Source: Pelodictyon luteolum DSM 273
GTDB taxonomy: Bacteria > Bacteroidota > Chlorobiia > Chlorobiales > Chlorobiaceae
NCBI RefSeq assembly: GCF_000012485.1
Contig: NC_007512.1
Location: forward strand, 187,001-251,000
DNA length: 64,000 bases
Direction of reading: 5' to 3'
In this document: in pieces, positions 9,685 to 19,923 of the stretch
Numbering within the stretch: the first letter of the stretch is position 1
Layout of the letters: each line of letters starts with the position of its first letter
Program-made: the position numbers and the translations under genes
The notes under the pieces: model-generated
Told to the model about the DNA's origin: nothing
Seen by the model: the letters and a program-made list of their open reading frames with translations, nothing else
Databases searched by the model: none

Positions 9685-9870
9685 ATGAGCGATAAAAAAT
9701 TGAAAATCACCCAGGTGCGCAGCATCATCGGTGGAACGAAAAAACAGAAAGCCACCATTCAGGCGCTTGGGCTCGGCAGGCCGCATTACACGGTCGAGCG
9801 GAAGGACAATCCCTGCACCAGGGGCCAGATTCGTGTCGTCCAGCACCTCGTGAAGGTCGAGGAAGTCTGA
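9685..9870 (+). CDS. rpmD: 50S ribosomal protein L30
   Basis: A 61-residue L30. The core KITQVRSIIGGTKKQKATIQ and LGLGRPHYTVERKDNPCTRG are clear. I chose ATG 9685; an in-frame GTG at 9673 would add MNAI, which is not a usual L30 start. Confidence 0.93.
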   Translation: MSDKKLKITQVRSIIGGTKKQKATIQALGLGRPHYTVERKDNPCTRGQIRVVQHLVKVEEV

Positions 9871-9904
9871 GATTTTTACTAATAGTAAGTCGGGAATTGA
9901 AATC

Positions 9905-10459
9905 ATGGATTTAAGTTCACTTCGTCCTGCAAAAGGCGCGGTAAAAAATAAAAAGCGGGTCGGCCGCGGCCAGGGTTCCGGAAACGGCACCACTGCCGGC
10001 AAAGGCAACAAGGGCCAGCAGGCAAGAAGCGGCTACAAGAGGCCGATTAACGAGGGTGGTCAGATTCCTGTCTACCGCAGGCTTCCTAAGTTCGGCTTCA
10101 CCCCTATCGACAGAAAGTCGGTCACAACGGTGAACCTTTCCCAGATCACCCGCTGGATCGAGCAGGGCCTTATTGAAAATGAGCTCGGCGTCATCGAACT
10201 CAAGGTGCTCTGCCACGCTTCCAATGCCGATTATTTCAAGGTTCTCGGCAACGGAGAGATCACTGCTGCAGTTAAAATAACTGCTCACGGGTTCAGCAAG
10301 TCGGCTGAGGCGAAAATCACTGCTGCCGGCGGCGAGGCTGTCACTGCCGTCCGTACCCTTGAGGAAGCGGCTCGCGTCAGGGATCTTGCGGTTGAAGAGG
10401 CCCTCCTGAAACCGAAAACCAAACTGGTCAAGAGAGTCAAGAAAAACCAAAAGCCCTGA
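9905..10459 (+). CDS. rplO: 50S ribosomal protein L15
   Basis: A 184-residue L15, a late assembly protein of the large subunit. The Gly/Arg-rich N-terminus (GRGQGSGNGTTAGKGNKGQQ) and GQIPVYRRLPKFGF are conserved. The length exceeds E. coli L15 (144) because of a C-terminal extension of Lys/Val/Ala-rich sequence ending RVKKNQKP. Confidence 0.96.
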   Translation: MDLSSLRPAKGAVKNKKRVGRGQGSGNGTTAGKGNKGQQARSGYKRPINEGGQIPVYRRLPKFGFTPIDRKSVTTVNLSQITRWIEQGLIENELGVIELKVLCHASNADYFKVLGNGEITAAVKITAHGFSKSAEAKITAAGGEAVTAVRTLEEAARVRDLAVEEALLKPKTKLVKRVKKNQKP

Positions 10460-10477
10460 CAGCATTAAAGGACTCTT

Positions 10478-11809
10478 ATGAAGCTCACTGAAAGCATAAG
10501 GAACATCAACAAAATCCCTGAACTCCGTCAGAGGATCCTTTATACGCTTCTCCTGCTGTTCATCTACAGGCTTGGTTCCCATATCACCATACCGGGTGTC
10601 GATGCGTCCGCCGTAGCGGGCGCATCGTCGTCCCATGCCAACGACCTTTTCGGCCTGTTCGATCTGTTCGTCGGCGGAGCTTTTGCCAGAGCATCGATTT
10701 TCTCGCTCGGCATCATGCCCTACATTTCCGCATCGATCATCATTCAGCTGCTCGGCGCAGTCACCCCTTATTTTCAGAAGCTCCAGCAGGAGGGCGAAGA
10801 GGGCCGCCAGAAGATCAACCAGATGACCCGGCTTGGAACCATCTTCATCGCTGCACTCCAGGCATGGGGCGTGAGCGTCAGTCTATCGAGCCCATCCTCG
10901 TTCGGCCATTCCGTAGTGCCTGATCCCGGATTTTTCTTTTCCCTCAGTGCCGTCATCATCCTGACCGCCTCCACTGTTTTCGTGATGTGGCTCGGCGAGC
11001 GCATTACCGAACAGGGCATCGGCAACGGCATCTCGCTCATCATCATGATCGGCATTCTGGCCGGGTTCCCTGCATCCCTCGTCAACGAGTACCGTTCACT
11101 CTCGCTCGGCAGCAAGAACTGGATCATCGAGATCATCATTCTCGCCATGATGGTGGCCATCGTAGCATTTGTCGTCCTTCTGACAGTCGGCACCCGCCGC
11201 GTCCCCGTCCAACATGCCAAGAGGGTGGTTGGCCGTAAAGTATATGGTGGAGGCACCCAGTACATCCCGATGCGCATCAATACCGCCGGCGTCATGCCGA
11301 TCATTTTTGCACAGTCCATCATGTTCCTGCCAAGCACTTTCCTTTCGTTCTTCCCTGACAGTGAGGCCATGCAGTCGGTCGCTTCAATATTTGCCTATGA
11401 CTCATGGTGGTATGCACTCATGTTCGGCACCATGATCGTTTTCTTTACCTATTTCTATACGGCCATCGCCTTCAACCCGAAGGAGGTCGCAGATACCATG
11501 CGCCGCCAGGGCGGCTTTATTCCGGGTGTCCGGCCCGGCAAGAGCACGGCGGACTTCATCGACAATATCCTGACACGCATCACCCTTCCCGGCGCTGTCT
11601 CGCTTGCACTCATCGCGGTGCTGCCGACGTTCCTTACGAAGTTTGCCAATGTTACCCCCGGATTTGCTCAGTTCTTCGGCGGAACAAGCCTGCTCATCAT
11701 CGTCGGTGTCGGTCTGGATACCCTGCAGCAGGTAGAAAGCCATCTGCTCATGCGCCACTATGACGGATTCATGAAAGCCGGCAAGACCCGCGGCCGCCAG
11801 GCACGCTAA
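10478..11809 (+). CDS. secY: Preprotein translocase subunit SecY
   Basis: The central channel of the Sec translocon in the inner membrane. The 443 residues show the expected ten hydrophobic segments. Conserved parts include RRIL-type ELRQRILYTLLLLFIYRLG at the N-terminus, the plug region with GGAFARASIFSLGIMPYISA, and the cytoplasmic loop GFIPGVRPGKSTADFI. It follows rplO by 18 bases, the usual spc position. Unlike many bacteria, no adk gene follows; map comes next. Confidence 0.97.
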   Translation: MKLTESIRNINKIPELRQRILYTLLLLFIYRLGSHITIPGVDASAVAGASSSHANDLFGLFDLFVGGAFARASIFSLGIMPYISASIIIQLLGAVTPYFQKLQQEGEEGRQKINQMTRLGTIFIAALQAWGVSVSLSSPSSFGHSVVPDPGFFFSLSAVIILTASTVFVMWLGERITEQGIGNGISLIIMIGILAGFPASLVNEYRSLSLGSKNWIIEIIILAMMVAIVAFVVLLTVGTRRVPVQHAKRVVGRKVYGGGTQYIPMRINTAGVMPIIFAQSIMFLPSTFLSFFPDSEAMQSVASIFAYDSWWYALMFGTMIVFFTYFYTAIAFNPKEVADTMRRQGGFIPGVRPGKSTADFIDNILTRITLPGAVSLALIAVLPTFLTKFANVTPGFAQFFGGTSLLIIVGVGLDTLQQVESHLLMRHYDGFMKAGKTRGRQAR

Positions 11810-11823
11810 AGGATGACGCAGGA

Positions 11824-12609
11824 ATGATCACCATAAAAAGCGAACGTGAAATCGAGTTGATGCGGGAGTCCGGCGCTATCGTCGCAAGGACGCTTGATAT
11901 GCTTGAGACCGAGATTCGGGCTGGAATGACCACCAAGATGCTTGACGAAATGGCCGAGGAGTTCATCCGGAGCCAGGACGCTGTTCCAAGCTTTCTGCAC
12001 TACGCGCCGAAAGGTGACCCGGACGCCACACCCTACCCGGCAACGCTCTGCGTTTCCATCAATGAAGAGGTGGTGCACGGCATTCCGAGCCCGAAACGTG
12101 TCATCAAAGAGGGTGATATTGTCTCAGTCGACTGCGGTGCCCTGAAGGGCGGATATCACGGCGATTCAGCACGCACATTCATTATTGGAGATGTTTCCGA
12201 CGAGGTACGCCAGCTTGTTGATGAGACAAGGGAGTCGCTCATGTGCGGCATCCGGATGGCTGTTGCGGGCAATCGCCTGCACGACATTTCCTCCGCCGTT
12301 GAGCAGCATGCCCGCTCTTTCGGTTACAGCGTTATTGAAAATATGGTCGGTCACGGCATCGGCAGCGAACTGCATGAAGATCCCGCAGTTCCTAATTACG
12401 GCCGCCCGAACACCGGTGTCACGCTGCGCGAGGGGATGACGCTCGCCATCGAGCCCATGATCGCACTCGGGCGATCGCGCCGAGCGGTTTCCAGGCGGGG
12501 CGGATGGGTTGCAGTCACTGAAGACGGCAGGCCGTCGGCACATTTTGAACACACGATCGTAGTGCGGAAGGGAGCGGCAGAGATTCTGACCGGTTCATTT
12601 CTCCCGTAA
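11824..12609 (+). CDS. map: Methionine aminopeptidase, type I
   Basis: Removes the initiator methionine from new proteins using a dinuclear metal site. The 261-residue protein has the five-ligand set: Asp pair in VSVDCGALKGGYHGDSARTF, His in VGHGIGSELHEDP, Glu in LAIEPM and Glu in HFEHTIVV. A segment RSRRAVSRRGGWVAVTEDG resembles the WTVVTKDG-type loop. It starts 14 bases after secY and is probably co-transcribed. Confidence 0.96.
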   Translation: MITIKSEREIELMRESGAIVARTLDMLETEIRAGMTTKMLDEMAEEFIRSQDAVPSFLHYAPKGDPDATPYPATLCVSINEEVVHGIPSPKRVIKEGDIVSVDCGALKGGYHGDSARTFIIGDVSDEVRQLVDETRESLMCGIRMAVAGNRLHDISSAVEQHARSFGYSVIENMVGHGIGSELHEDPAVPNYGRPNTGVTLREGMTLAIEPMIALGRSRRAVSRRGGWVAVTEDGRPSAHFEHTIVVRKGAAEILTGSFLP

Positions 12610-12651
12610 CAGCGCTACGGCAACACACTAGAGCACAAAGGAGCTATTACT

Positions 12652-12870
12652 GTGGCCAAGGAAGAAGCAATTGAGATTGAAGGCGTGATTCTTGAGGCGC
12701 TGCCTAATGCGCAGTTCAAGGTCAAGCTTGAAAACAGCCTTGAAGTGCTCGCGCACGTATCTGGCAAAATCCGGATGCATTACATCAGGATTCTGCCCGG
12801 AGACAAGGTAAAGGTGCAGATTTCGCCCTATGACATCAGCAAAGGGCGCATCACTTACAGGTACAAATAA
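12652..12870 (+). CDS. infA: Translation initiation factor IF-1
   Basis: A 72-residue S1-like OB-fold protein that covers the ribosomal A site during initiation. [20 protein letters not shown] and the C-terminal [15 protein letters not shown] are diagnostic. The start is GTG at 12652, preceded by AAAGGAG (12637-12643). Confidence 0.96.
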   Translation: MAKEEAIEIEGVILEALPNAQFKVKLENSLEVLAHVSGKIRMHYIRILPGDKVKVQISPYDISKGRITYRYK

Positions 12871-12981
12871 ATGCATTATTTGGACCTGGTGTTGTTGATT
12901 ATTTGATCTTTATTCGTTACATTACATGCCTTTTCAGATTTTGCATTTTCGTTGATTTAATTCTTGCATGTGGGGTCTACT

Positions 12982-13098
12982 ATGAAAGTATATTCGTCTA
13001 TCAAAAAACGCTGTGAGCACTGCCGCATCATCAAGCGCAAAGGCAAAAGGTTTGTCATCTGCAAAGTGAATCCGAGCCACAAGCAGCGCCAGGGTTGA
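12982..13098 (+). CDS. rpmJ: 50S ribosomal protein L36, zinc form
   Basis: A 38-residue ORF reading [14 protein letters not shown]..., then [18 protein letters not shown] and KQRQG. The zinc ligands Cys11, Cys14, Cys27 and His33 are all present. It lies between infA and rpsM, the standard position, with 111 bases of AT-rich sequence upstream. Confidence 0.95.
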
Positions 13099-13135
13099 TC
13101 TTCTGCGTACAATCAATAGAACTTTACAAGATAAT

Positions 13136-13513
13136 ATGAGGATAGCTGGGGTAAATCTGCCGTTAAACAAGCATGCGGTCATTGCACTGACTCATGTCTA
13201 TGGCATTGGGAACACAACTGCAAAGACCATTCTGAAAAGAGCCGGCATTGCACCTGACAGAAAGATTTCGGACCTGAACGATGCCGAGGCGCATGCGATC
13301 AGGGAACTCGTTGCCGAAGAGTACAAGGTCGAGGGTCAGGCCCGTGGTGAGCAGCAGCTCGCCATCAAGCGCCTGATGGATATCGGCTGCTATCGTGGCC
13401 TCCGCCATCGCCGTTCACTGCCTGTCCGCGGACAGAACACGCAGACCAACGCCAGAACCAGAAAAGGTAAGCGCAAGACGGTTGCCGGCAAGAAGAAGGC
13501 GGCCAGGAAGTAA
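13136..13513 (+). CDS. rpsM: 30S ribosomal protein S13
   Basis: A 125-residue S13 at the top of the head, contacting P-site tRNA and L5. [20 protein letters not shown], in shortened form, and the C-terminal [20 protein letters not shown] signature are clear. First ribosomal gene of the alpha-operon part. Confidence 0.97.
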   Translation: MRIAGVNLPLNKHAVIALTHVYGIGNTTAKTILKRAGIAPDRKISDLNDAEAHAIRELVAEEYKVEGQARGEQQLAIKRLMDIGCYRGLRHRRSLPVRGQNTQTNARTRKGKRKTVAGKKKAARK

Positions 13514-13560
13514 CAGGATACAAGGAACTACAAACTTCGAGATTAAAGCGTTTATAACTC

Positions 13561-13944
13561 ATGGCTACAGTCAGCAGGAAAAAGAAGAAGGTTAAGGTCA
13601 CTCCAGAGGGCGTCGTGCACATCAAGGCGTCGTTCAACAATATCATGGTGACCATCACCGACGTGCAGGGCAATACCGTCTCCTGGTCGAGCGCCGGCAA
13701 GAACGGCTTCAGGGGATCGAAGAAAAACACTCCCTACGCCTCGCAGGTTACCTCCGAGGGTGCCGCCAAGGAAGCTTACGACCTCGGCATGCGCCATGTC
13801 GACGTCTTCATCAAGGGGCCCGGTGCCGGACGCGATGCTGCCATCCGTGCACTGCAGGGTGCAGGTCTCGAGGTTCGCTCGATCAAGGACATCACTCCGC
13901 TGCCGCACAACGGCTGCCGCCCCCCGAAGCGCAGAAGGGTCTGA
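13561..13944 (+). CDS. rpsK: 30S ribosomal protein S11
   Basis: A 127-residue S11 of the platform, near the Shine-Dalgarno duplex. Conserved parts are [33 protein letters not shown], and the C-terminal [18 protein letters not shown]. The start follows the basic [12 protein letters not shown]. Confidence 0.97.
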   Translation: MATVSRKKKKVKVTPEGVVHIKASFNNIMVTITDVQGNTVSWSSAGKNGFRGSKKNTPYASQVTSEGAAKEAYDLGMRHVDVFIKGPGAGRDAAIRALQGAGLEVRSIKDITPLPHNGCRPPKRRRV

Positions 13945-13981
13945 TATTTCACATTCATAGAATTTCAATGAAGCAATTGAT

Positions 13982-14593
13982 ATGGCACGATTCAGAGGTT
14001 CAATAACTAAAGTATCCCGCAGGCTTGGCGTCGCGCTTTCGCCGAAAGCCGAGAAATACCTTGAAAGACGCCCGTTCGCTCCCGGCCAGCATGGTCAGGG
14101 CCGCAGGGGAAAAATCTCCGAATATGCACTGCAGCTTCGTGAGAAGCAGAAGATGAAGTATCTCTACGGCATCCTCGAAAAGCAGTTCAGGAACTACTAT
14201 AAGAAGGCAGTATCCCAGAGGGGCGTCACTGGTGACAACCTCGTCAAACTGATTGAGCGCCGTCTTGACAATGTCGTCTTCCGCGCAGGGTTTGCCCCTT
14301 CGCGTGCCGGTGCTCGCCAGCTGGTTTCGCACAGCCATCTTCTTGTCAACGGCAGGAAGGTAAACATTCCTTCTTTCCTTGTCTCTCCCGGCGACCTTAT
14401 CGAGTTCCGCCAGAAGAGCAGAAATATGGATGCTGTGACCGATGCCCTGAACAGGGCTCCAGATGCAAGGATTCCTGCCTGGATCCAGGTCGACAAGGCG
14501 AACCAGAAAGCCGTCTTCCTCAGCGTCCCTGAGCGTGTTGATATTCAGGAACCCTATAACGAGCAGTTGGTCGTTGAGTTGTATTCGAAGTGA
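13982..14593 (+). CDS. rpsD: 30S ribosomal protein S4
   Basis: A 203-residue S4, a primary 16S binder and accuracy protein. It has the Chlorobi/Bacteroidetes-like N-terminus without a zinc-knuckle cysteine set, then the S4 RNA-binding domain [20 protein letters not shown] and [17 protein letters not shown] (about residues 91-125). In E. coli S4 represses the alpha operon. Confidence 0.97.
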   Translation: MARFRGSITKVSRRLGVALSPKAEKYLERRPFAPGQHGQGRRGKISEYALQLREKQKMKYLYGILEKQFRNYYKKAVSQRGVTGDNLVKLIERRLDNVVFRAGFAPSRAGARQLVSHSHLLVNGRKVNIPSFLVSPGDLIEFRQKSRNMDAVTDALNRAPDARIPAWIQVDKANQKAVFLSVPERVDIQEPYNEQLVVELYSK

Positions 14594-14621
14594 CTTTAAT
14601 GAATTCTAAGGTATAATGACT

Positions 14622-15608
14622 ATGATATACCAGATGCAGATGCCTGCTAAAATAGAGGTTGACGAGGCTACCCATACTGACCAGTACGGCCGTTTCATTG
14701 CCCAGCCGCTCGAGCGCGGTTATGGAGTAACGCTCGGCAACATGATGAGACGTGTGCTTCTTGCCTCCCTTCCCGGGACTGCGATCACCGGAATCAAGGT
14801 GGATGGTGTATTCCATGAGTTTTCTTCGATAGAAGGGGTCCGCGAAGATGTTCCGGAAATCGTGCTCAACCTGAAGAAGGTCCGATTCAAGTCAACCTGC
14901 AAGAGAAGCTGCAAGACCACGCTCAGCATCGTCGGCCCGAAAGACTTCACCGCCGGTGACATCGTTGCGCAGGAAGGTGAGTTCGAGGTGCTGAACAAGG
15001 ATCTTTACATCGCTACCGTGAACGAAGGATCCACGCTGAACATCGATGTCTACATCGGACGCGGACGCGGCTACACTCCTGCTGAAGAGAGCCGTCCTGA
15101 CAGCATGCCGATCGGTTACATCGCAATTGATGCGATCTATACCCCGATCCGCAATGTGAAGTTCGCCGTTGAGAACACCCGTGTGGGACAGCGGACCGAT
15201 TACGAGAAAATGGTGCTTGATGTCGAGACTGACGGCTCCATCACTCCCGATGACTCCATCAGCCTTGCTGGCCGGATCATCAATGAGCATGTGACCTTCT
15301 TCGCCAACTTCTCGCCGACCGAGGAGGAGTTCACCGAGGAGGAGTACAAGCAGCAGGATGACGAGTTCGAGACCATGCGCCGTCTCTTGAACACCAAGAT
15401 CGAGGATCTCGATCTTTCTGTTCGTTCGCACAACTGCCTCCGCCTTGCAGAGATCGACACCATCGGTGACCTGGTTTCACGGAAGGAGGACGAGCTTCTC
15501 AACTACAAGAACTTCGGCAAGAAGTCGCTGACTGAACTGAAGGAACAGCTGGAGAAGTTCGAACTCAAGTTCGGCATGGACATCACCCGCTACCAGATGA
15601 AGGGATAA
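14622..15608 (+). CDS. rpoA: RNA polymerase alpha subunit
   Basis: A 328-residue alpha subunit. The N-terminal dimerisation domain has [21 protein letters not shown] and [14 protein letters not shown]. After a linker ([18 protein letters not shown]) comes the C-terminal domain with [20 protein letters not shown] and [10 protein letters not shown], which binds UP elements and activators. I prefer ATG 14622 (MIYQMQMP), with AAGG 10 bases upstream, over ATG 14616. Confidence 0.97.
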   Translation: MIYQMQMPAKIEVDEATHTDQYGRFIAQPLERGYGVTLGNMMRRVLLASLPGTAITGIKVDGVFHEFSSIEGVREDVPEIVLNLKKVRFKSTCKRSCKTTLSIVGPKDFTAGDIVAQEGEFEVLNKDLYIATVNEGSTLNIDVYIGRGRGYTPAEESRPDSMPIGYIAIDAIYTPIRNVKFAVENTRVGQRTDYEKMVLDVETDGSITPDDSISLAGRIINEHVTFFANFSPTEEEFTEEEYKQQDDEFETMRRLLNTKIEDLDLSVRSHNCLRLAEIDTIGDLVSRKEDELLNYKNFGKKSLTELKEQLEKFELKFGMDITRYQMKG

Positions 15609-15652
15609 TACAGTTAACCGTTTTTAAGAATTTTTGAGATCAGGAACCAGTC

Positions 15653-16171
15653 ATGCGTAAAGTCAAGCCGGCAAGAAAACTCGGAAGAACCGCTGCCCAC
15701 AGGAGAGCGACGCTCAGCAGCCTGTCGACTCAGCTGATCCTCCACAAGCGCATTGAGACCACGGAGGCGAAGGCCAAGGAGACCCGTAAAGTCGTAGAGA
15801 AGATCATCACCAAGGCCCTCAAGGGTACCGTGCACGCACAGCGTGAAATCTTCAAGGACATCCGCGACAAAGAGGCCATCAAGACCCTTTTCGGAGAGGT
15901 TGTGGCCAAGGTCGGAGACCGTCCGGGCGGTTATACCCGCATCATCAAGCTCTGCCCCCGTTTCGGCGATGCAGCGAAGATGGCGGTGATCGAGCTTGTT
16001 GACTTTGCTGAGGCGCCTGTCGCCGCACCGAAGGCCGCAAAGCAGGATCGTGCCAAGCGTGTAAAGGGATCAAAGAAGGTCACCGGTGACGTCGCACCTG
16101 CTGTAGCTCCTGTACCATCAGCTCCGGCTGAGACCCAGGAAGAGGCGAAGGCTCCCGAGTCCGCAGAGTAA
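15653..16171 (+). CDS. rplQ: 50S ribosomal protein L17 with Ala/Pro-rich tail
   Basis: Last gene of the superoperon. The core ([19 protein letters not shown] and [20 protein letters not shown]) is standard L17, a tunnel-exit region protein. The core ends near residue 120, but the protein runs to 172 with a low-complexity tail rich in Ala, Pro, Lys and Glu. The tail has no recognisable domain and is probably disordered on the ribosome surface. Confidence 0.96.
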   Translation: MRKVKPARKLGRTAAHRRATLSSLSTQLILHKRIETTEAKAKETRKVVEKIITKALKGTVHAQREIFKDIRDKEAIKTLFGEVVAKVGDRPGGYTRIIKLCPRFGDAAKMAVIELVDFAEAPVAAPKAAKQDRAKRVKGSKKVTGDVAPAVAPVPSAPAETQEEAKAPESAE

Positions 16172-16214
16172 GCTGAACGGCAGGGTTCTCCTGCAGCAGT
16201 ATAGTATTGATGGT

Positions 16215-16250
16215 CATTGTTGCCCGGCAGATTACTGTCTGGCGGCAATG
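16215..16250. terminator. Possible convergent terminator, rplQ / rsmG
   Basis: An imperfect inverted repeat runs from CATTG (16215-16219) to CAATG (16246-16250) with an ATTA loop. It tolerates two G-T wobbles and one mismatch. It overlaps the 3' end of rsmG and lies between convergent genes. No good T-run follows on either strand, so its function is uncertain. Confidence 0.4.
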
Positions 16251-16897
16251 ACTATCTGCTTTTCGGAGAAAAAGGGACTGATGTCGTCTATGGGATGCAG
16301 TTCCACGCTCGAAGGGAAGCCATCGGTTTCCGCTCCCTCCCTCAGTGCTTCGGCAATTTCCTTTTTCAGGTTTCCCCCTTTCAGGCATGCCAGCATGCCA
16401 CCCTTTTTCAGGAGCGGACGCGCGTAGCGTGCAAGGTCTGCGAGCGGCGCTACCTGGCGGCTGAGCACGGTGTCGAATGCAAGCCCTTTGAGTTCCTCGA
16501 CACGGGAGTGCAGGGCGGTGGCGTTCTTGAGTCCGAGCGCAGTGATCATGCCTTGGCATGCCGTTATCTTTTTACCTGTGGCATCGACCAGAAGAAAATC
16601 GGTTTTCGGGAAGGCAATGGCCAGAGGAATGCCTGGCAGTCCGCCGCCGGTTCCAAGGTCAAGCACCTTTTCGCCTTCGGTGAACGGGTGGTGCAGGCTG
16701 ATGAGGAGCGAATGAAAAACGTGCTTGAGGATAACCGGGGCGTCCTCCTTCCTGCTGATGAGGTTGATTTTCATATTCCACTCTCCGAGCAGTTCTCCGT
16801 AGTACACAAGCTTGTCGATCTGCGCAGGGTCCAGCGCGATGCCCTGGGAGGCACACAGTGATTCAAGCATTTGCCTGGCCTCGGAATCGTGATCCAT
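16232..16897 (-). CDS. rsmG: 16S rRNA (guanine-527-N7)-methyltransferase
   Basis: RsmG (GidB) methylates G527 in the 530 loop of 16S rRNA using SAM. It has the Rossmann SAM site [20 protein letters not shown], preceded by [12 protein letters not shown] and followed by the VLSRQVAPL motif, all typical. The chosen start MDHDSEARQ gives 221 residues. An upstream ATG at 16948 would add 17 residues, and neither start has a convincing ribosome-binding site. It converges on rplQ. Confidence 0.93.
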   Translation of the reverse strand: MDHDSEARQMLESLCASQGIALDPAQIDKLVYYGELLGEWNMKINLISRKEDAPVILKHVFHSLLISLHHPFTEGEKVLDLGTGGGLPGIPLAIAFPKTDFLLVDATGKKITACQGMITALGLKNATALHSRVEELKGLAFDTVLSRQVAPLADLARYARPLLKKGGMLACLKGGNLKKEIAEALREGAETDGFPSSVELHPIDDISPFFSEKQIVIAARQ

Positions 16898-17182
16898 GAT
16901 CGGGGTATTGATAGGTGAACGGAGTGCATGGGAAGCCTTTGGCTTCATGGTAAAGTAAGGGTTTGTGCTGATTTTTCAACCTGTTTCCGCCCTGCCCTGC
17001 TACTCTTTGACCATTCATGCCCGCTCTGACTCCGACATCCAGTATACATCGCGGTAGAAAATCCCGACACAGTAAAGGATAACGGATTTTGATTGCCGTA
17101 AGCGAGTAATGCAGTACCTTTCGGTAAAGGGTCGCTCCCCCCGGCCGCAACATGCAACCTTACAAGCACACGGCGGTTCATC

Positions 17183-18304
17183 ATGGGGAAATCGATTGAA
17201 AGCGGAGTGTACTCACTCATCATGGCCGGGGGAACTGAACGGGAGCTGTGGCCGATGTCCCGATCAGGCATGCTAAAACCTTTTCTTGACCTGTTCGGTG
17301 ACGGGCCCATGATACAGAACACCATTCGCCGTGCTGCCCGTATTGCCAGGATGGAGCATGTTCTGGTCGTTACCGATGGGCGGGGCCGTGACATGCTTCT
17401 GGCGTCGGGTGTCATCATCGATCCTGAAAACATCATTGTTGAGCCGTATGCGAGGGGTACGGCCACCTGTATCGCTCTTGGTGCTGCCCATGTAAGGAAG
17501 CGGGATCCTGACGGAGTGCTGGTCGTCATGCCATCCGATCATGTCATCCTTGATGAAGATGCGTTTCAGGGCATACTGCATGCGGCTATCGGCGAAGCAA
17601 GGAGGATGGAATCGCTTGTCACCATCGGTATCAGGCCGAAATCACCTGAGATCGTCTACGGCTACATTCAGGCTGGAGAGGTTCTGGAGCGGCCGGATGC
17701 AGGCGATGAAGGAAAGGGGGTCACGCTGTACCGCGTAAGGATATTTGCCGAAAAGCCGGATCTGGCGACCGCCATCCGATTTCTCGAGAGCCGTGATTTC
17801 TACTGGAACAGCGGCATTTTCGCCGCCGATGTCGAAACGCTCTTCGAAGCTTATCGCCGCTGTCTCCCCGACCTCTACCGCGACATGCTCAGCGTCCACG
17901 ATGCCATCGGAACAAGAAAAGAAGAGCTGGTGGTCTCCGCACTGTACTCATGGAGTCATCCGGCATCCATTGATATGGCCATCATGGAAAAAACCGGGGA
18001 TATTGTGCTTCTGACGGGGGAGTTTGGATGGCATGATCCCGGGAGTTGGGACGAAGTTGCGGCGCTCATCACAGAGCGGACGGTGTTTTCTGGAGAGGTC
18101 GGCGTGCCGGGTGTTGTCGCTGTCGGGGCGGAGAACAATTTCGTAATAAAGCCCGGAGGCAAGGTGGTTGCTGTTGTCGGGGCGAGTGAACTCATCATCA
18201 TCGATACTCCCGACGCTCTTCTGGTATGCGGTCGCGAGGCATCGTACCGGGTCGGAGAGGCGGTGCACCTGCTGCGGCGGGAGGGGTTCGAGGAGCACCT
18301 TTAG
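17183..18304 (+). CDS. Mannose-1-phosphate guanylyltransferase-like protein
   Basis: A 373-residue member of the sugar-1-phosphate nucleotidyltransferase family, best resembling GDP-mannose pyrophosphorylase without the fused isomerase domain. Family parts are visible: VLVVMPSDHVI (about 113-123), FAEKP (about 188-192), WNSGIFAADVE (about 208-218), and DIAIMEK-like IDMAIMEKTGD followed by GWHDPGSWDEVA. The N-terminal signature is odd: instead of AGGxGTRLWPLSRxxxPKxF it reads AGGTERELWPMSRSGMLKPF. The arginine that contacts the nucleotide phosphates is Glu here, although the Lys remains. Activity should therefore not be assumed. Confidence 0.8.
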   Translation: MGKSIESGVYSLIMAGGTERELWPMSRSGMLKPFLDLFGDGPMIQNTIRRAARIARMEHVLVVTDGRGRDMLLASGVIIDPENIIVEPYARGTATCIALGAAHVRKRDPDGVLVVMPSDHVILDEDAFQGILHAAIGEARRMESLVTIGIRPKSPEIVYGYIQAGEVLERPDAGDEGKGVTLYRVRIFAEKPDLATAIRFLESRDFYWNSGIFAADVETLFEAYRRCLPDLYRDMLSVHDAIGTRKEELVVSALYSWSHPASIDMAIMEKTGDIVLLTGEFGWHDPGSWDEVAALITERTVFSGEVGVPGVVAVGAENNFVIKPGGKVVAVVGASELIIIDTPDALLVCGREASYRVGEAVHLLRREGFEEHL

Positions 18305-18316
18305 GGTGCGGGCTTC

Positions 18317-19768
18317 TCAGTGACGGGTTTTCGACCAGGATGCCCCTTCGCGGGTGTCCTTGATTTCGATGCCGGCCGCAAGCAGGTGATCGCGGATAAG
18401 GTCGCTTGTTGCAAAATCCTTATTTTTTCTTGCTTCACTGCGCAGCTCCATGAGGACTCCCATCACCTCGTCAAGAGTTTCCGCACTCCGGCCTCCGTCG
18501 TGCATTCCCCCCTCAGCGTCCTCCGTCATGATTCCGAGAACGGTGACAGCTGCTGTGCTGAAGAGTTCCCTGGCTGCTTCGAGCGAGGAGGCATTGAGGC
18601 CGTCCGGCCGGTCAAGCGCCGTATTCAGTGCCTTTGAGAAATCGAACAGCGCGGCAATGGCCACCGGAGTGTTGAAATCATCGTCCATCGCTTCGCGGAA
18701 GCGCAGGCTGAATGGTGCGGCATCAAGCAATCCTGTGCCGGGAGTTGCCTCAATGAGGCGCTGGCGGGTTTCACGCAGCTTCTGGAGCCCGGCCGTTGAG
18801 CCTGCGACCGCCGTATCGGAATAGTCCAGCGGCGAACGGTAGTGCGATTGGAGAATGAAGAACCGGACTGCAAGCGGATCGACGGTTTTGAAGATTTCTT
18901 TCAGGTTGACGGCATTCTTCAGTGATTTGCCCATTTTCGTGCCGTTCACTGTCACCATGTTGTTGTGCATCCAGTACCGGACGTAGGGCTTTTCGTTCGC
19001 CGCCTCCGACTGGGCGATTTCGCATTCGTGGTGGGGAAAGCGGTTTTCCATGCCGCCGCCGTGGATGTCTATGGTGTCGCCGAGGTACTTCATCGACATC
19101 GCCGAGCACTCAAGGTGCCATCCGGGGTAGCCCATGCCCCAGGGGGAATCCCACTGCATGAGGTGTCCCTCCTCTGCCTTTTTCCAGAGTGCGAAGTCAG
19201 ATGGGTTATGCTTTTCGCTGCGTACTCCGACCCTGGCTCCCGACTGCACTGCATCAAGGTCGGTGCGCCCGGACAGCTTGCCGTATCCCGGGAAACTCTC
19301 GACGGAGAAGTAGACATTTCCGTTGACCTCGTATGCATGGCCGCGTTTTACGAGCTTGTCGACGAGTGCAATCTGTTCGGGGATGTGGCCGGTTGCCAGA
19401 GGGGAGATGTTCGGGCGGAGCACTCCGAGCCGGTCCATGTCATCCAGGAAGCTTCTTGTATAGAACTGGGCGATCTCCATCGGATCGGTTTTCTCGAGCC
19501 TTGCCTGTCGGGCGATCTTGTCTTCTCCCTCGTCCGCATCATCCGACAGATGGCCGACATCGGTGATGTTCTGCACGTACTTCACCCGGTAGCCGCTCTC
19601 CCGCAGCCAACGTACGACTACGTCGAAGGAGACGTAGCTCTTGGCATGGCCGAGATGGGCGTGTCCGTAAACCGTGGGGCCGCAGACGTAGATGCCGACA
19701 ACACCGGGATGCAGGGGTTCGAACAGCTGTTTCTCCCGTCCGAGAGAGTTGAATATGACGAGCGGCAT
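18317..19768 (-). CDS. cysS: Cysteinyl-tRNA synthetase
   Basis: A 483-residue class Ia synthetase that charges tRNA-Cys. The zinc ligands are visible as Cys29 in VCGPTVYGH, Cys in WHLECSAMS and the HHEC cluster in [17 protein letters not shown]. The HIGH motif is HLGH (residues 38-41) and the KMSKS loop reads KMGKS. It converges with the preceding gene, 12 bases apart, and is divergent from engB. Confidence 0.97.
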   Translation of the reverse strand: MPLVIFNSLGREKQLFEPLHPGVVGIYVCGPTVYGHAHLGHAKSYVSFDVVVRWLRESGYRVKYVQNITDVGHLSDDADEGEDKIARQARLEKTDPMEIAQFYTRSFLDDMDRLGVLRPNISPLATGHIPEQIALVDKLVKRGHAYEVNGNVYFSVESFPGYGKLSGRTDLDAVQSGARVGVRSEKHNPSDFALWKKAEEGHLMQWDSPWGMGYPGWHLECSAMSMKYLGDTIDIHGGGMENRFPHHECEIAQSEAANEKPYVRYWMHNNMVTVNGTKMGKSLKNAVNLKEIFKTVDPLAVRFFILQSHYRSPLDYSDTAVAGSTAGLQKLRETRQRLIEATPGTGLLDAAPFSLRFREAMDDDFNTPVAIAALFDFSKALNTALDRPDGLNASSLEAARELFSTAAVTVLGIMTEDAEGGMHDGGRSAETLDEVMGVLMELRSEARKNKDFATSDLIRDHLLAAGIEIKDTREGASWSKTRH

Positions 19769-19923
19769 ATGGTGTTGTGGTTAAGTGGCTTGCGGGCTCC
19801 CTGAAGATGGCAGTGCTAGGGCAAAAACCTCGTGAAAGTTAAACATTTGGGTTTTTATCCCAAGGTTTTTAGCTTCTTTTTTAACTGGGACTTCCCGCCT
19901 GTTCCCTGCTTCCCACTTGCTGT

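Noticed and set aside
9917-10636. 239-residue minus-strand open frame opposite rplO and secY
   Set aside because: It crosses two conserved ribosomal operon genes and has no plausible start or family match.
19844-19868. Short hairpin TTTGGG...CCCAAG in the cysS-engB gap
   Set aside because: It lies between divergent genes, so a terminator there makes little sense. The stem is short, and no other role could be supported.
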